Below, one piece after another: positions 20,424 through 28,101 of a DNA stretch of 64,000 nt. The stretch's first letter is position 1. Each line of letters starts with the position of its first letter. The position numbers and the translations under genes are program-made. The stretch comes from Planctomycetota bacterium (GTDB lineage Bacteria; Planctomycetota; Planctomycetia; Isosphaerales; Isosphaeraceae): assembly GCA_028291545.1 (NCBI GenBank), contig JAQGHR010000004.1, positions 62,001 to 126,000 of the forward strand, read 5' to 3'. The notes below the pieces were generated by a model, which did no database searches, was not told the DNA's origin, and saw only the letters and a list, made by a program, of their open reading frames with translations.

Positions 20424-21509
20424 ATGAGCAGCCTGAACATTCGCAAAGATGCGTGTGACCTTGATTTCTTATCACTCGGCGCATTGATCCATCGCCTCGA
20501 CCCGGGCGTGATTCCGTTTCGCAAGGCGCGGTCCGTCGAGATCCACGTTTCCGGCGGCGAATACAATGTTGCGGCGGGGCTCTCCGATTGCTTCGGACTG
20601 AAGACCGGCATCGCGACTGCGATGGTCAATTACCCCATCGGCGAACTCGTCCAGGGCCGCGTGCGAGAGACCGGCGTCACGCCCTTCTACAAGATGTTCG
20701 AGCATGATGGCGTTCGCGGACCGAACATCGCGACTGTTTACAGCGATCGAGGTCACGGCGTCCGTGCGCCGGTCGTGTTTTACAATCGAGCGAACGAGGC
20801 CGGCGCGATGCTCAAGCCGGGCGATTTTGACTGGGCGTCGATCTTCGGAAAAGGCGTCCGTTGGTTCCACTCCGGCGGCATCTTCGCGTCCCTGTCCGAG
20901 ACCACCGCTCCGCTAATCATCGAGGGCATGCAGGCTGCCAAGGCATCCGGCGCCATCACGTCGTTCGACCTCAACTATCGCGCCAAGCTCTGGGCATCCG
21001 TCGGTGGCGCGGCCCGTGGCCAGCAGGTCATGAAGCAGATCGCCGGCCAGCTTGACGCCCTGATCGGCAACGAGGAAGACCTCCAGAAAGGTCTCGGAAT
21101 CGCCGGACCCGATGTGGCCTCGCACAAGTCGAAACTGGACCCTGATACCTTTTTCACACTGATCGACCGGGTCGTCGAACAGCATCCGAACATCAAGCTC
21201 GTCGCCACGACGCTGCGTGAAGTTCATTCCACGAACCGCCACGATTGGGCGGCGGTGCTCTGGCTCAATGGACAACGGTACGTTAGCCCCACCTGCCAAC
21301 TTGACGTCATCGACCGCATCGGCGGCGGCGACGGCTTTGCGGGCGGCCTGATCTACGGCTTGCTCTCGGGCCGTTCGCCCGAGGAAGCACTACGCCTTGG
21401 CTGGGCACACGGTGCGCTTCTGACGACCTTCCCCGGCGACGTGACCATGGCCAAGGTTGATGAGGTTGAGGCGTTCGCCAAGGGTGGAACGGCGAGGGTT
21501 CAGCGTTAG
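20424..21509 (+). CDS. PfkB-family sugar kinase, probably 2-keto-3-deoxygluconate kinase
   Basis: A 361-aa ribokinase-fold kinase. The N-terminal substrate-binding GGEYNVAAGLSDCFGLKTG block and the C-terminal catalytic GGGDGFAGGLIYGL (the anion hole and catalytic Asp of PfkB signature 2) are clear. KDG kinases share the SGGEYNVA pattern near residue 45 and long C-terminal region. The start ATG at 20424 is chosen because the 20 codons upstream lack the fold and no ribosome site supports ATG 20364. Its position directly behind the glucose dehydrogenase-like gene supports phosphorylation of 2-keto-3-deoxygluconate to KDPG; another sugar kinase specificity remains possible. Confidence 0.8.
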   Translation: MSSLNIRKDACDLDFLSLGALIHRLDPGVIPFRKARSVEIHVSGGEYNVAAGLSDCFGLKTGIATAMVNYPIGELVQGRVRETGVTPFYKMFEHDGVRGPNIATVYSDRGHGVRAPVVFYNRANEAGAMLKPGDFDWASIFGKGVRWFHSGGIFASLSETTAPLIIEGMQAAKASGAITSFDLNYRAKLWASVGGAARGQQVMKQIAGQLDALIGNEEDLQKGLGIAGPDVASHKSKLDPDTFFTLIDRVVEQHPNIKLVATTLREVHSTNRHDWAAVLWLNGQRYVSPTCQLDVIDRIGGGDGFAGGLIYGLLSGRSPEEALRLGWAHGALLTTFPGDVTMAKVDEVEAFAKGGTARVQR

Positions 21510-21517
21510 GATTGAGG

Positions 21518-21545
21518 CTCGGCGAGAAGGAACCGTCTTGCCGAG
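21518..21545 (+). terminator. Hairpin after the PfkB kinase gene
   Basis: A 10-bp stem (21518-21527 with 21536-21545, one G-T pair) and 8-nt loop lies 9 bp past the stop codon. There is no T-tract, so it may be a weak terminator or an mRNA 3' stabiliser rather than a full stop to the M24 gene. Confidence 0.35.
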
Positions 21546-21594
21546 GCGAAACACGAAGCGCGAATATGTTCATAGGTGAAGGAGTTTCAGAAAG

Positions 21595-22740
21595 ATGCTG
21601 ACCCCCGAGGGTTGCAGGGCTCGTCGTGCGAGACTGTGGGATGCGCTGCCCTCGCCGTGCGATTTCCTGATCGTTGGCGATCCGTCGCACCTGATCTACT
21701 TCGCCAATTATGTTCCCTCACCGTTCGTCTTCCGCACGACCGAGGCCGGTGCCGTTTTGCTGCTTGAACCCGGCCGCGCCACGCTCGTGGCCGACGACAT
21801 GCTCGGGCCGTTCCTTGAAGGTGCGTGTGTTGACGAAGTGTTCGCCCCTGCCTGGTACGATGGAAGACGCGCGGCGCCCTACCGGCAGGGAAAACTTATC
21901 GAGTCCGCGCTCGCTCGCCTGGCGAGCATGCCCGGTCGTCGCGTTGGCGTCGAATACGCCGGTGTCCCGGCCGGCGTGATCGAGGGCCTGCGCAGAGCTC
22001 GACCGGATCTTGAGCTCGTCGACATCGGGCCGGTCATCCGACCTCTGCGGCGGTCAAAAGACGCGGACGAGATCGCCGTCCTTCGCCGATCCATGCGTGC
22101 CGGGGAGGCCGCCCAGGCTGCGGCGTTGGCGAACATCCGGCCGGGAATGACCGAACTGGATGCGTTTCTTGTCGTCCAGAATGCGGCGGTCACCTCGCTC
22201 GGAGAGGCCGCGATCGTCTACGGAGATTTCGCTTCCGGGCCGCGTTGTGCCACCGACCGTGGCGGCCCGCCCACGGCGCGAACGATCGAGAAGGGCGACC
22301 TCTTATTGCTTGATTTCTCGGTGATTGTCGACGGCTATCGCGGCGACTTCACGAACACCTTCGCGGTCGGTGGTGGCCCGACTCCCCGTCAACGCGAGTT
22401 ATTCGAGGCCTGCCTCGGCGCACTTCGAGCAGGCGAGTCTCAACTCAAACCCGGGGCTCCCGCTCGTGACGTCGATGACGCCGTGCGCGGGCATTGTACC
22501 TCCCTGGGATTCGGTCCCTATTACCTGTCCCATTCCGGGCATGGTCTCGGTCTCGGACATCCCGAGCCGCCCTATTTTGTGCCGGAGAGCGACGAGATCA
22601 TCCAGGTGGGGGACGTGGTCGCGATCGAGCCGGGCTTGTACGTGGTGGATGTCGGTGGGATGCGCTATGAACGAAATTACTTGATCACCGTTGACGGCTA
22701 TGAAACGCTGTCGGACCACGAGATCCGAATCGACCAGTAA
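21595..22740 (+). CDS. M24 family metallopeptidase (Xaa-Pro aminopeptidase-like)
   Basis: A 381-aa pita-bread protease with a creatinase-type N-domain (about 1-150) and a catalytic C-domain. The five metal ligands can be read: D in LLLDFSV, D in GYRGDFTNTF, H in SHSGHGLGLGHPEP, E in VAIEPGLY and E in GGMRYERNYLITVDG. It is cytoplasmic and would remove an N-terminal residue next to proline, although related family members are prolidases or creatinases. The ATG at 21595 is preceded by AAGGAG at 11 bp. It is followed 16 bp later by the exported hydrolase, so the two are likely cotranscribed. Confidence 0.9.
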   Translation: MLTPEGCRARRARLWDALPSPCDFLIVGDPSHLIYFANYVPSPFVFRTTEAGAVLLLEPGRATLVADDMLGPFLEGACVDEVFAPAWYDGRRAAPYRQGKLIESALARLASMPGRRVGVEYAGVPAGVIEGLRRARPDLELVDIGPVIRPLRRSKDADEIAVLRRSMRAGEAAQAAALANIRPGMTELDAFLVVQNAAVTSLGEAAIVYGDFASGPRCATDRGGPPTARTIEKGDLLLLDFSVIVDGYRGDFTNTFAVGGGPTPRQRELFEACLGALRAGESQLKPGAPARDVDDAVRGHCTSLGFGPYYLSHSGHGLGLGHPEPPYFVPESDEIIQVGDVVAIEPGLYVVDVGGMRYERNYLITVDGYETLSDHEIRIDQ

Positions 22741-22756
22741 CGAGGAGGCGTTGACG

Positions 22757-23872
22757 ATGACGCAAGAACGTCGATTTCGAACGTCGGTCCTCACGCTCAT
22801 CCTGATCTACCTCCCGGTCGATGCCTCGCGTGCCGATGATCCCCCGTCCGACATCGCCCGGATGTTCTCGCCACCGCCCGCACTTCACGACGACCTCGGC
22901 GACTACAAGTCGCTGCTGAAATTTAGTGATGGCCGCCCCGTGCATACCGAGAGCGAGTGGCGGGAGCGCCGCGGCGAGATCCTCAAGACCTGGCATGGGA
23001 TTCTGGGGACGTGGCCTCCGTTGATCGAGCGGCCCAAGGTCGAGAAACTCGAAGCCCTCCCTCGCGACGGCTTCACCCAGCGCAAGCTCCGTCTTGAAAT
23101 CGCCCCTGACCGGCAGACCGACGGCTATTTCCTCGTGCCCGACGGCCCCGGCCCGTTCCCGGCCGTCTTGATCGTCTTCTACGAGCCAGACACGGCCATC
23201 GGAAAGGGAAAGCCGAATCTCGATTTCGGGGACGCCCTCGTCCGGCGCGGATTCGCCGTCCTCTCAATCGGATTTGACCCGCGCGTGATCGACACCGACA
23301 AGAGCGGGGGCAAACTTCAGCCGCTCTCCTACCTCGCCTACGCCGCGGCCAACGGTTACAACGCGGTGGCGCACATGCCCGAAGTGGATCCGAAACGTGT
23401 TGGCGTGATGGGCCACTCCTACGGCGGCAAGTGGGCCATGTTCGCCGCCTGCCTTCACGAGAAGTTCGCCTGCGGCGTCTGGTCCGACCCCGGCATCGTC
23501 TTCGACGAGCCTCGCTCGAACGTGAACTACTGGGAGCCCTGGTATCTCGGTTGGGAGCCGAATCGGATGCGCAAGCCAGGTCTGATTACCGCGGAAAACC
23601 CCCGTACCGGCGCCTACAAGCGCCTGGTCGACACGGGACATGACCTCCACGAACTCCATGCCCTGATGGCCCCTCGTCCCTTCCTCGTCTCGGGCGGATC
23701 GGAAGACCCGCCCGAGAGGTGGAAGGCGCTGAATCATTCCGTGGCGGTCAATGCGTTGCTCGGGCAGAAAAATCGGGTTGCGATGACGAATCGCGAAGGA
23801 CACACGCCGACGAAGGAATCGAACGAGCAGATCTATCGGTTCCTGGAATACGTCCTGAAGCCGGCGAGATAG
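22757..23872 (+). CDS. Exported alpha/beta hydrolase (dienelactone hydrolase/acetylxylan esterase-like)
   Basis: A 371-aa protein with a signal peptide (1-27, ending DASRADD). The catalytic Ser is in GHSYGGKWAMFAACLH (nucleophile elbow GxSxG), the Asp is probably in SGGSEDPPERW and the His in NREGHTPTKESN. Family resemblance is to dienelactone hydrolase and acetylxylan esterase-like exported hydrolases, which remove acetyl or other acyl groups from carbohydrates. The start at 22757 follows GAGGAGG; an upstream ATG at 22691 lies inside the preceding gene. It converges with the Tat-exported oxidoreductase gene, 24 bp between stops. Exact ester unknown. Confidence 0.82.
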   Translation: MTQERRFRTSVLTLILIYLPVDASRADDPPSDIARMFSPPPALHDDLGDYKSLLKFSDGRPVHTESEWRERRGEILKTWHGILGTWPPLIERPKVEKLEALPRDGFTQRKLRLEIAPDRQTDGYFLVPDGPGPFPAVLIVFYEPDTAIGKGKPNLDFGDALVRRGFAVLSIGFDPRVIDTDKSGGKLQPLSYLAYAAANGYNAVAHMPEVDPKRVGVMGHSYGGKWAMFAACLHEKFACGVWSDPGIVFDEPRSNVNYWEPWYLGWEPNRMRKPGLITAENPRTGAYKRLVDTGHDLHELHALMAPRPFLVSGGSEDPPERWKALNHSVAVNALLGQKNRVAMTNREGHTPTKESNEQIYRFLEYVLKPAR

Positions 23873-23896
23873 GACGAGGGGGGATTCCCGGTCCAC

Positions 23897-25204
23897 TCAA
23901 ACCTTTTCCGGCACGACGTACGGCTTCCGATACTGCCTCGTCAGCATTGCGTTCGCCTCGTTGTCTCCGGGAAAGGTCTCGCTCGATGGGTCGAACTTGA
24001 GCTTGCGGCCCAGGCGATAGGCGATGTTGCCGAGGTGCGCCAGGCCGGAGCTGGTGTGAGCCGTCTCGACGGGTGCGTGCAGGATTGAGGCATCCCGCCC
24101 ACGGACGGCGTCGATGAAGTTGGCGAAATGCTTCGCCACTGGATCGCCGTCGGTCCGCTTCGGTCCAGGCCGTCCGTCCTTGCCGAAGGATTCGTAATGG
24201 TTGTATCCCTTGATGACCAGATACCCCTCCGAGCCGTAGAAGATGTTGCCGACTCCCGCCCCGCCTTCGGTGTTGGTGGCCCAGGGGCGAACCTCGAACT
24301 CGATCATCTTTTTCTGAGCGGGGAAGAGATAGCTGCTGGAGAGCACCTCGGGTGTTTCCTTGTCGTCGTCGAACAGGAACTTCCCTCCCATCGCGACGAT
24401 CTCCGACGGCAGTGATTCCAGGCCCAGACCCCACAGGCACATATCGGTCTCGTGAACGCCCTGATTGCCGACGTCGCCGTTCCCGTACTCCCAGTGCCAG
24501 TGCCAGTTGTAATGGACGTATCGCTTGGAGAACGCCCGCTCCTGCGCCGGCCCTTGCCAGACGTCCCAGTTGAGTTCCTTGGGCGCGGTGTCCGGATCCT
24601 TGGCATGGCCGATCGAGGGCCGATTCCGGAAGACCAGCCCTCGGGCGAGATAGACCTGCCCGATGAGCCCGCTGCGGAGATGGTCGACGGCCTCACGGAC
24701 GGCCTCGGAGCTGCGAAGCTGGACCCCGTGTTGGACCACTCGCGCATACTTCTTGGCCGCCTCGACCATCTTGCGGCCTTCAAACAGATTGTGGCTGCCG
24801 GGCTTCTCGACGTAGACATCCTTGCCCGCCTGACAGGCCCAGATGGTGGCGAGCGAGTGCCAGTGGTTCGGCGTTGCTACGCTGACGACGTCCACGTCCT
24901 TGCGTTCGAAGACCTTGCGAAGGTCGGTCTCGGTCTCGGGCGCGTATCCGTACCGGGATTCGAAGGCCTTGGCCTTTCCTGCGAGGACGCGGCTGTCGGG
25001 ATCGCACAGCACGGCGACCTTGACGCCCTTCGTGCCCATGAACCCGTCGATGTGCGTCGAGCCCCTGCCGTTCACGCCCAGCACCGCCGCCCGCACGGTG
25101 TCGTTGGGTCCCATGGAAGCCACGGTCGCAGCCGCCCCCCCCGCGAGCGTCGTTCCGGCTGCGGCGGCGAGAAACGTTCTTCGATTCGGATTCGGCTCTG
25201 TCAT
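23897..25204 (-). CDS. Tat-exported Gfo/Idh/MocA family oxidoreductase, copy 1
   Basis: A 435-aa NAD(P)-dependent oxidoreductase with a twin-arginine leader (NRRTFLAAAAG, then an Ala-rich stretch). The Rossmann domain begins at RAAVLGVNGRGSTHIDGF and contains VAVLCDPDSRV; the C-terminal alpha/beta domain has VEKPGSHNLFEG (catalytic EKP) and a central WGYGNGDVGNQGVHETDMC block. Family members oxidise or reduce sugars and inositols. Tat export implies a folded cofactor-bound enzyme working in the periplasm. It is divergent from the SDR-led catabolic cluster across a 339-bp region, and a shared regulatory input is likely. Confidence 0.92.
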   Translation of the reverse strand: MTEPNPNRRTFLAAAAGTTLAGGAAATVASMGPNDTVRAAVLGVNGRGSTHIDGFMGTKGVKVAVLCDPDSRVLAGKAKAFESRYGYAPETETDLRKVFERKDVDVVSVATPNHWHSLATIWACQAGKDVYVEKPGSHNLFEGRKMVEAAKKYARVVQHGVQLRSSEAVREAVDHLRSGLIGQVYLARGLVFRNRPSIGHAKDPDTAPKELNWDVWQGPAQERAFSKRYVHYNWHWHWEYGNGDVGNQGVHETDMCLWGLGLESLPSEIVAMGGKFLFDDDKETPEVLSSSYLFPAQKKMIEFEVRPWATNTEGGAGVGNIFYGSEGYLVIKGYNHYESFGKDGRPGPKRTDGDPVAKHFANFIDAVRGRDASILHAPVETAHTSSGLAHLGNIAYRLGRKLKFDPSSETFPGDNEANAMLTRQYRKPYVVPEKV

Positions 25205-25543
25205 GAGCGGACCCCTGTCGTCGCGTGAGACACCCGGGCGGAGAAATGGGCCACGGCATCAGCTCGCCACGCCCTCGCACGCCACGATCCTACTCGGCCC
25301 CACGTCAATCGCACAGTGGCGAGTGGCGTGGTTTCTAGCTGCGCGGCGTTCTTGCCGCAAGATGGACGGGCCACTGTCATCGAGCGATGGGTGAGTCGAG
25401 CGGATCACCGTTCGGGCATGGCTTCTTGTGATCGATCGTCGCGCGAGATAGGCTGGGTCGGCCCAGGTGAGGAGTCTCGAAAATCGCCCACGATCGGTGT
25501 CCAGCATCCTGCACGAGCCTGCGCCTTTTTCCGGAGCGCATCA
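25205..25543. other. Divergent promoter region, oxidoreductase / SDR cluster
   Basis: 339 bp between divergent genes. I found no additional coding sequence: an in-frame extension of the SDR from 25316 lacks a ribosome site and would add 76 residues unlike any Rossmann leader. The region probably carries the promoters for both directions; I could not single out hexamers with confidence. Confidence 0.6.
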
Positions 25544-26320
25544 ATGTCCAACATGAGCCTCTTCGACCTGACGGGCAAGGTCGCGATCGTGACCGGTGGT
25601 AACGGCGGCATCGGCCTCGGGATTGCGCGAGGGCTGGCCTCCGCCGGCGCACGCCTCGCGATCGTGGGGCGCAACGCCGAGAAGACCCGGGCCGCGGCCA
25701 AGGTGCTGGCGGACGAATCGGGTGCGGAAGCCTTGGGCCTCGTCGCCGACGTGGCCGAAGAGAGCCAGGTGGGGGCGATCGTCCGGGAGGTGGCCGAACG
25801 GTTCGGACGGGTCGACATTCTCTTCAACAACGCCGGCATCAGCATCCGTAAGTATCCTCAAGACCTTGAGCTGGCCGAATGGAGGAAAGTGCTGGACGTC
25901 AACCTGACCTCCGCGTTCCTGATGTCCAAAGCCGTCTATCCGCAGATGAAGGCGGCAGGCGGGGGAAAGATTATCAATATCGGCAGCTTGAATTCGGTCT
26001 TCGGCTCGCCGTATGCGACCGCCTATGCGGCAAGCAAGGGCGGGATCGTGCAATTGACCAAGAGCCTCGCGCTCTCCTGGGTTCCCGAAAATATTCAGGT
26101 GAACGCGATTCTCCCCGGCTGGTTCGATACCGAATTGACGCAACAGGCCCGGGACCAGGTTCCGGGGCTGAACGAAAAGGTTCTCGCTCGCGTCCCGGCC
26201 GGACGATGGGCGAAGCCCGAGGACATCGTCGGCACGGCGATCTGGCTTTCGAGCAAGGCCAGCGACTTCGTGACGGGAGTCGCGGTCCCAGTGGATGGCG
26301 GTTGCAGCGTCGCGCCCTGA
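25544..26320 (+). CDS. Short-chain dehydrogenase/reductase (gluconate/uronate-type)
   Basis: A 258-aa classical SDR: cofactor motif TGGNGGIGLGIA near residue 15, the NNAG structural motif, the serine in GSLNSVFGS and the catalytic YAASK around residue 161. The length and the C-terminal GWFDTELTQQ resemble 2-deoxy-D-gluconate 3-dehydrogenase (KduD) or gluconate 5-dehydrogenase-like enzymes. It opens the plus-strand catabolic cluster; the isomerase gene starts 30 bp later. The function fits oxidation of a keto sugar acid, but the substrate is inferred. Confidence 0.85.
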   Translation: MSNMSLFDLTGKVAIVTGGNGGIGLGIARGLASAGARLAIVGRNAEKTRAAAKVLADESGAEALGLVADVAEESQVGAIVREVAERFGRVDILFNNAGISIRKYPQDLELAEWRKVLDVNLTSAFLMSKAVYPQMKAAGGGKIINIGSLNSVFGSPYATAYAASKGGIVQLTKSLALSWVPENIQVNAILPGWFDTELTQQARDQVPGLNEKVLARVPAGRWAKPEDIVGTAIWLSSKASDFVTGVAVPVDGGCSVAP

Positions 26321-26350
26321 TCGAGACACAAAAACGCGGAGGAGAGTGCG

Positions 26351-27253
26351 GTGCCTTTCAAGATTTCGGCCTTCCCGAAGTGCTATCTCGACGAGATCGC
26401 CGGCCGTCGATCCATGACGGTCTTCGACTGGATCGAGATGGCGAGGACGCTCGACGCCGACGGTCTGGAAATGTATGACGGCTTCTTCACGAGCCTGGAT
26501 GCCACCTACCTGGGGAGGGTCCGGGACGCAATCCACGAGGCTGGATTCGTGGTCCCGATGCTTTGCACTTCGCCCGACTTCACACATCCCGATCCCGAGG
26601 CGCGGAAGCGCGCAATCGATCACGAGATCGAGATGATTCGTGTGATGCGATTTCTGGGCGGGCCCCGATCTGTCTGCCGGGTCCTCTCGGGCCAGAAACA
26701 TCCCGGACTGGAGCGTCGCGAAGGGATCGACCGCGTCGTCGCGTGCATCGAGGAGGTTCTCCCCATCGCGAGGGAGCACGACATCGTGCTTGGCCTGGAG
26801 AACCATTACAAGGATGGCTTCTGGTCGTTTCCTGAGTTCGCACAGAAGCAGGACGTGTTCCTGGAGCTGCTCGCCGCGATTCCCGATCGCACGCATTTCG
26901 GCGTCCAGTACGATCCATCGAACGCCATCGTGGCTGGCGACGACCCGATTGCCTTACTGGAAGCCGTTGCCGATCGGGTCGTGAGCATGCACGCGAGCGA
27001 TCGCTACCTGGCGGAAGGGACTTCGCTTGAGGAATTGCGGCAGACCGACGGGACGCTCGGCTACTCCGCCAACCTTCGCCATGGCGTGACCGGTAAGGGG
27101 CTCAATGACTACGACGCGATCTTTCGCATCCTGGCCGAGCACAACTATCGGGGCTGGGTCAGCATCGAGGACGGGATGAACGGGATGGGTGAGATGGCGG
27201 AATCCCTGGCATTCCTGCGCACGATGAGCGCGAAATACTTCTCGGAGTCGTGA
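26351..27253 (+). CDS. Sugar phosphate isomerase/epimerase (xylose isomerase-like TIM barrel)
   Basis: A 300-aa AP-endonuclease-2/xylose-isomerase-like TIM barrel. Candidate metal ligands include E in VLGLENHYKDG, D in GVQYDPSNAI, H in VSMHASDRY and E in GWVSIEDGMNG, matching the usual Glu-Asp-His-Glu pattern. The GTG start at 26351 follows GGAGGAG and is the only reasonable option. This fold includes IolE, IolI and hexulose/uronate epimerases, which is compatible with inositol or uronate breakdown. Its TGA overlaps the start region of the second SDR gene, so coupling is likely. Confidence 0.85.
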   Translation: MPFKISAFPKCYLDEIAGRRSMTVFDWIEMARTLDADGLEMYDGFFTSLDATYLGRVRDAIHEAGFVVPMLCTSPDFTHPDPEARKRAIDHEIEMIRVMRFLGGPRSVCRVLSGQKHPGLERREGIDRVVACIEEVLPIAREHDIVLGLENHYKDGFWSFPEFAQKQDVFLELLAAIPDRTHFGVQYDPSNAIVAGDDPIALLEAVADRVVSMHASDRYLAEGTSLEELRQTDGTLGYSANLRHGVTGKGLNDYDAIFRILAEHNYRGWVSIEDGMNGMGEMAESLAFLRTMSAKYFSES

Positions 27254-27255
27254 GC

Positions 27256-28065
27256 ATGGATCTGCAACTCGCGGACGAGGTCGCGGTGATCGTCGGCGGT
27301 GCCCGAGGCCTGGGGCATGCCATCGCCGCCGCGTTTCTTGCGGAAGGGACCAAGGTGGCCATCGTCGACCGCGATGCGGAGACACCGGCCATCGCCCTGG
27401 ATCTTGACCGGTCGAAAGCATCTCAAGCCGCCGGTTTCATTGCGGACGTGACCGATTTCACGGCGATCCAACGCCTCGCCGCGGAGATCCGCGACCGATT
27501 CGGGCGGTGCGACCACGTCGTCTTCGCCGCGGCCATCGGCTCGGGCAAGTTCGGATTTCCCTTCTGGAAACTGGACCCGTCGGACTGGGATCGCGTGCTG
27601 CGGGTGAATCTGATCGGCGCGGCCAATGTCGCGCATGCGTTCGCACCCGGCATGGCCGAGGCGCGCGCGGGAACGATGCTGTTCATCGCGTCGGTTGCCG
27701 GCCAGATAGGATCTCAGACGGACCCTCCCTACAGCGCCTCGAAAGCCGGCGTCATCAATTTCGCACAATGCGCCGCCAAGGATCTCGCCCCATTTGGTGT
27801 CCGAGTGAACTCGCTCTGCCCGGGGATGGTCAAGACGGCGTTGAACCGATCCGTGTTCGAGTCCTGGGCCGCCCGCCAGCCTGAAGAAGGGCGGCCCGCC
27901 TACGAGGACTGGGCGGCCGAGAAGATCCGCATCCTGGTGCCTCTGGGACGTTGGCAGTCGCCCGAGGACATCGCCGCGATGGCGGTGTTCCTGGCTTCGA
28001 GGAAAGCGGAAAACATCACGGGGCAAACGATCAACGTGGATGGCGGCTACGTGATGCACTCGTGA
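27256..28065 (+). CDS. Short-chain dehydrogenase/reductase, second copy in cluster
   Basis: A 269-aa SDR: VGGARGLGHAIAAAF cofactor loop (the first Gly pair is GGARGLG rather than the commoner TGxxxGIG), active-site S in FIASVAG, YSASKAG near residue 158, and a C-terminal GGYVM tail. Its start is ambiguous: ATG 27256 has CGGAG at 9 bp, while an overlapping GTG 27250 is 6 bp earlier. It is unlike the first SDR in sequence, so the two probably act on successive substrates. The GH51 gene follows 36 bp later. Confidence 0.83.
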   Translation: MDLQLADEVAVIVGGARGLGHAIAAAFLAEGTKVAIVDRDAETPAIALDLDRSKASQAAGFIADVTDFTAIQRLAAEIRDRFGRCDHVVFAAAIGSGKFGFPFWKLDPSDWDRVLRVNLIGAANVAHAFAPGMAEARAGTMLFIASVAGQIGSQTDPPYSASKAGVINFAQCAAKDLAPFGVRVNSLCPGMVKTALNRSVFESWAARQPEEGRPAYEDWAAEKIRILVPLGRWQSPEDIAAMAVFLASRKAENITGQTINVDGGYVMHS

Positions 28066-28101
28066 TGCCACACTCCCGCCCGAAGCAATAAGGATATTCC
28101 T

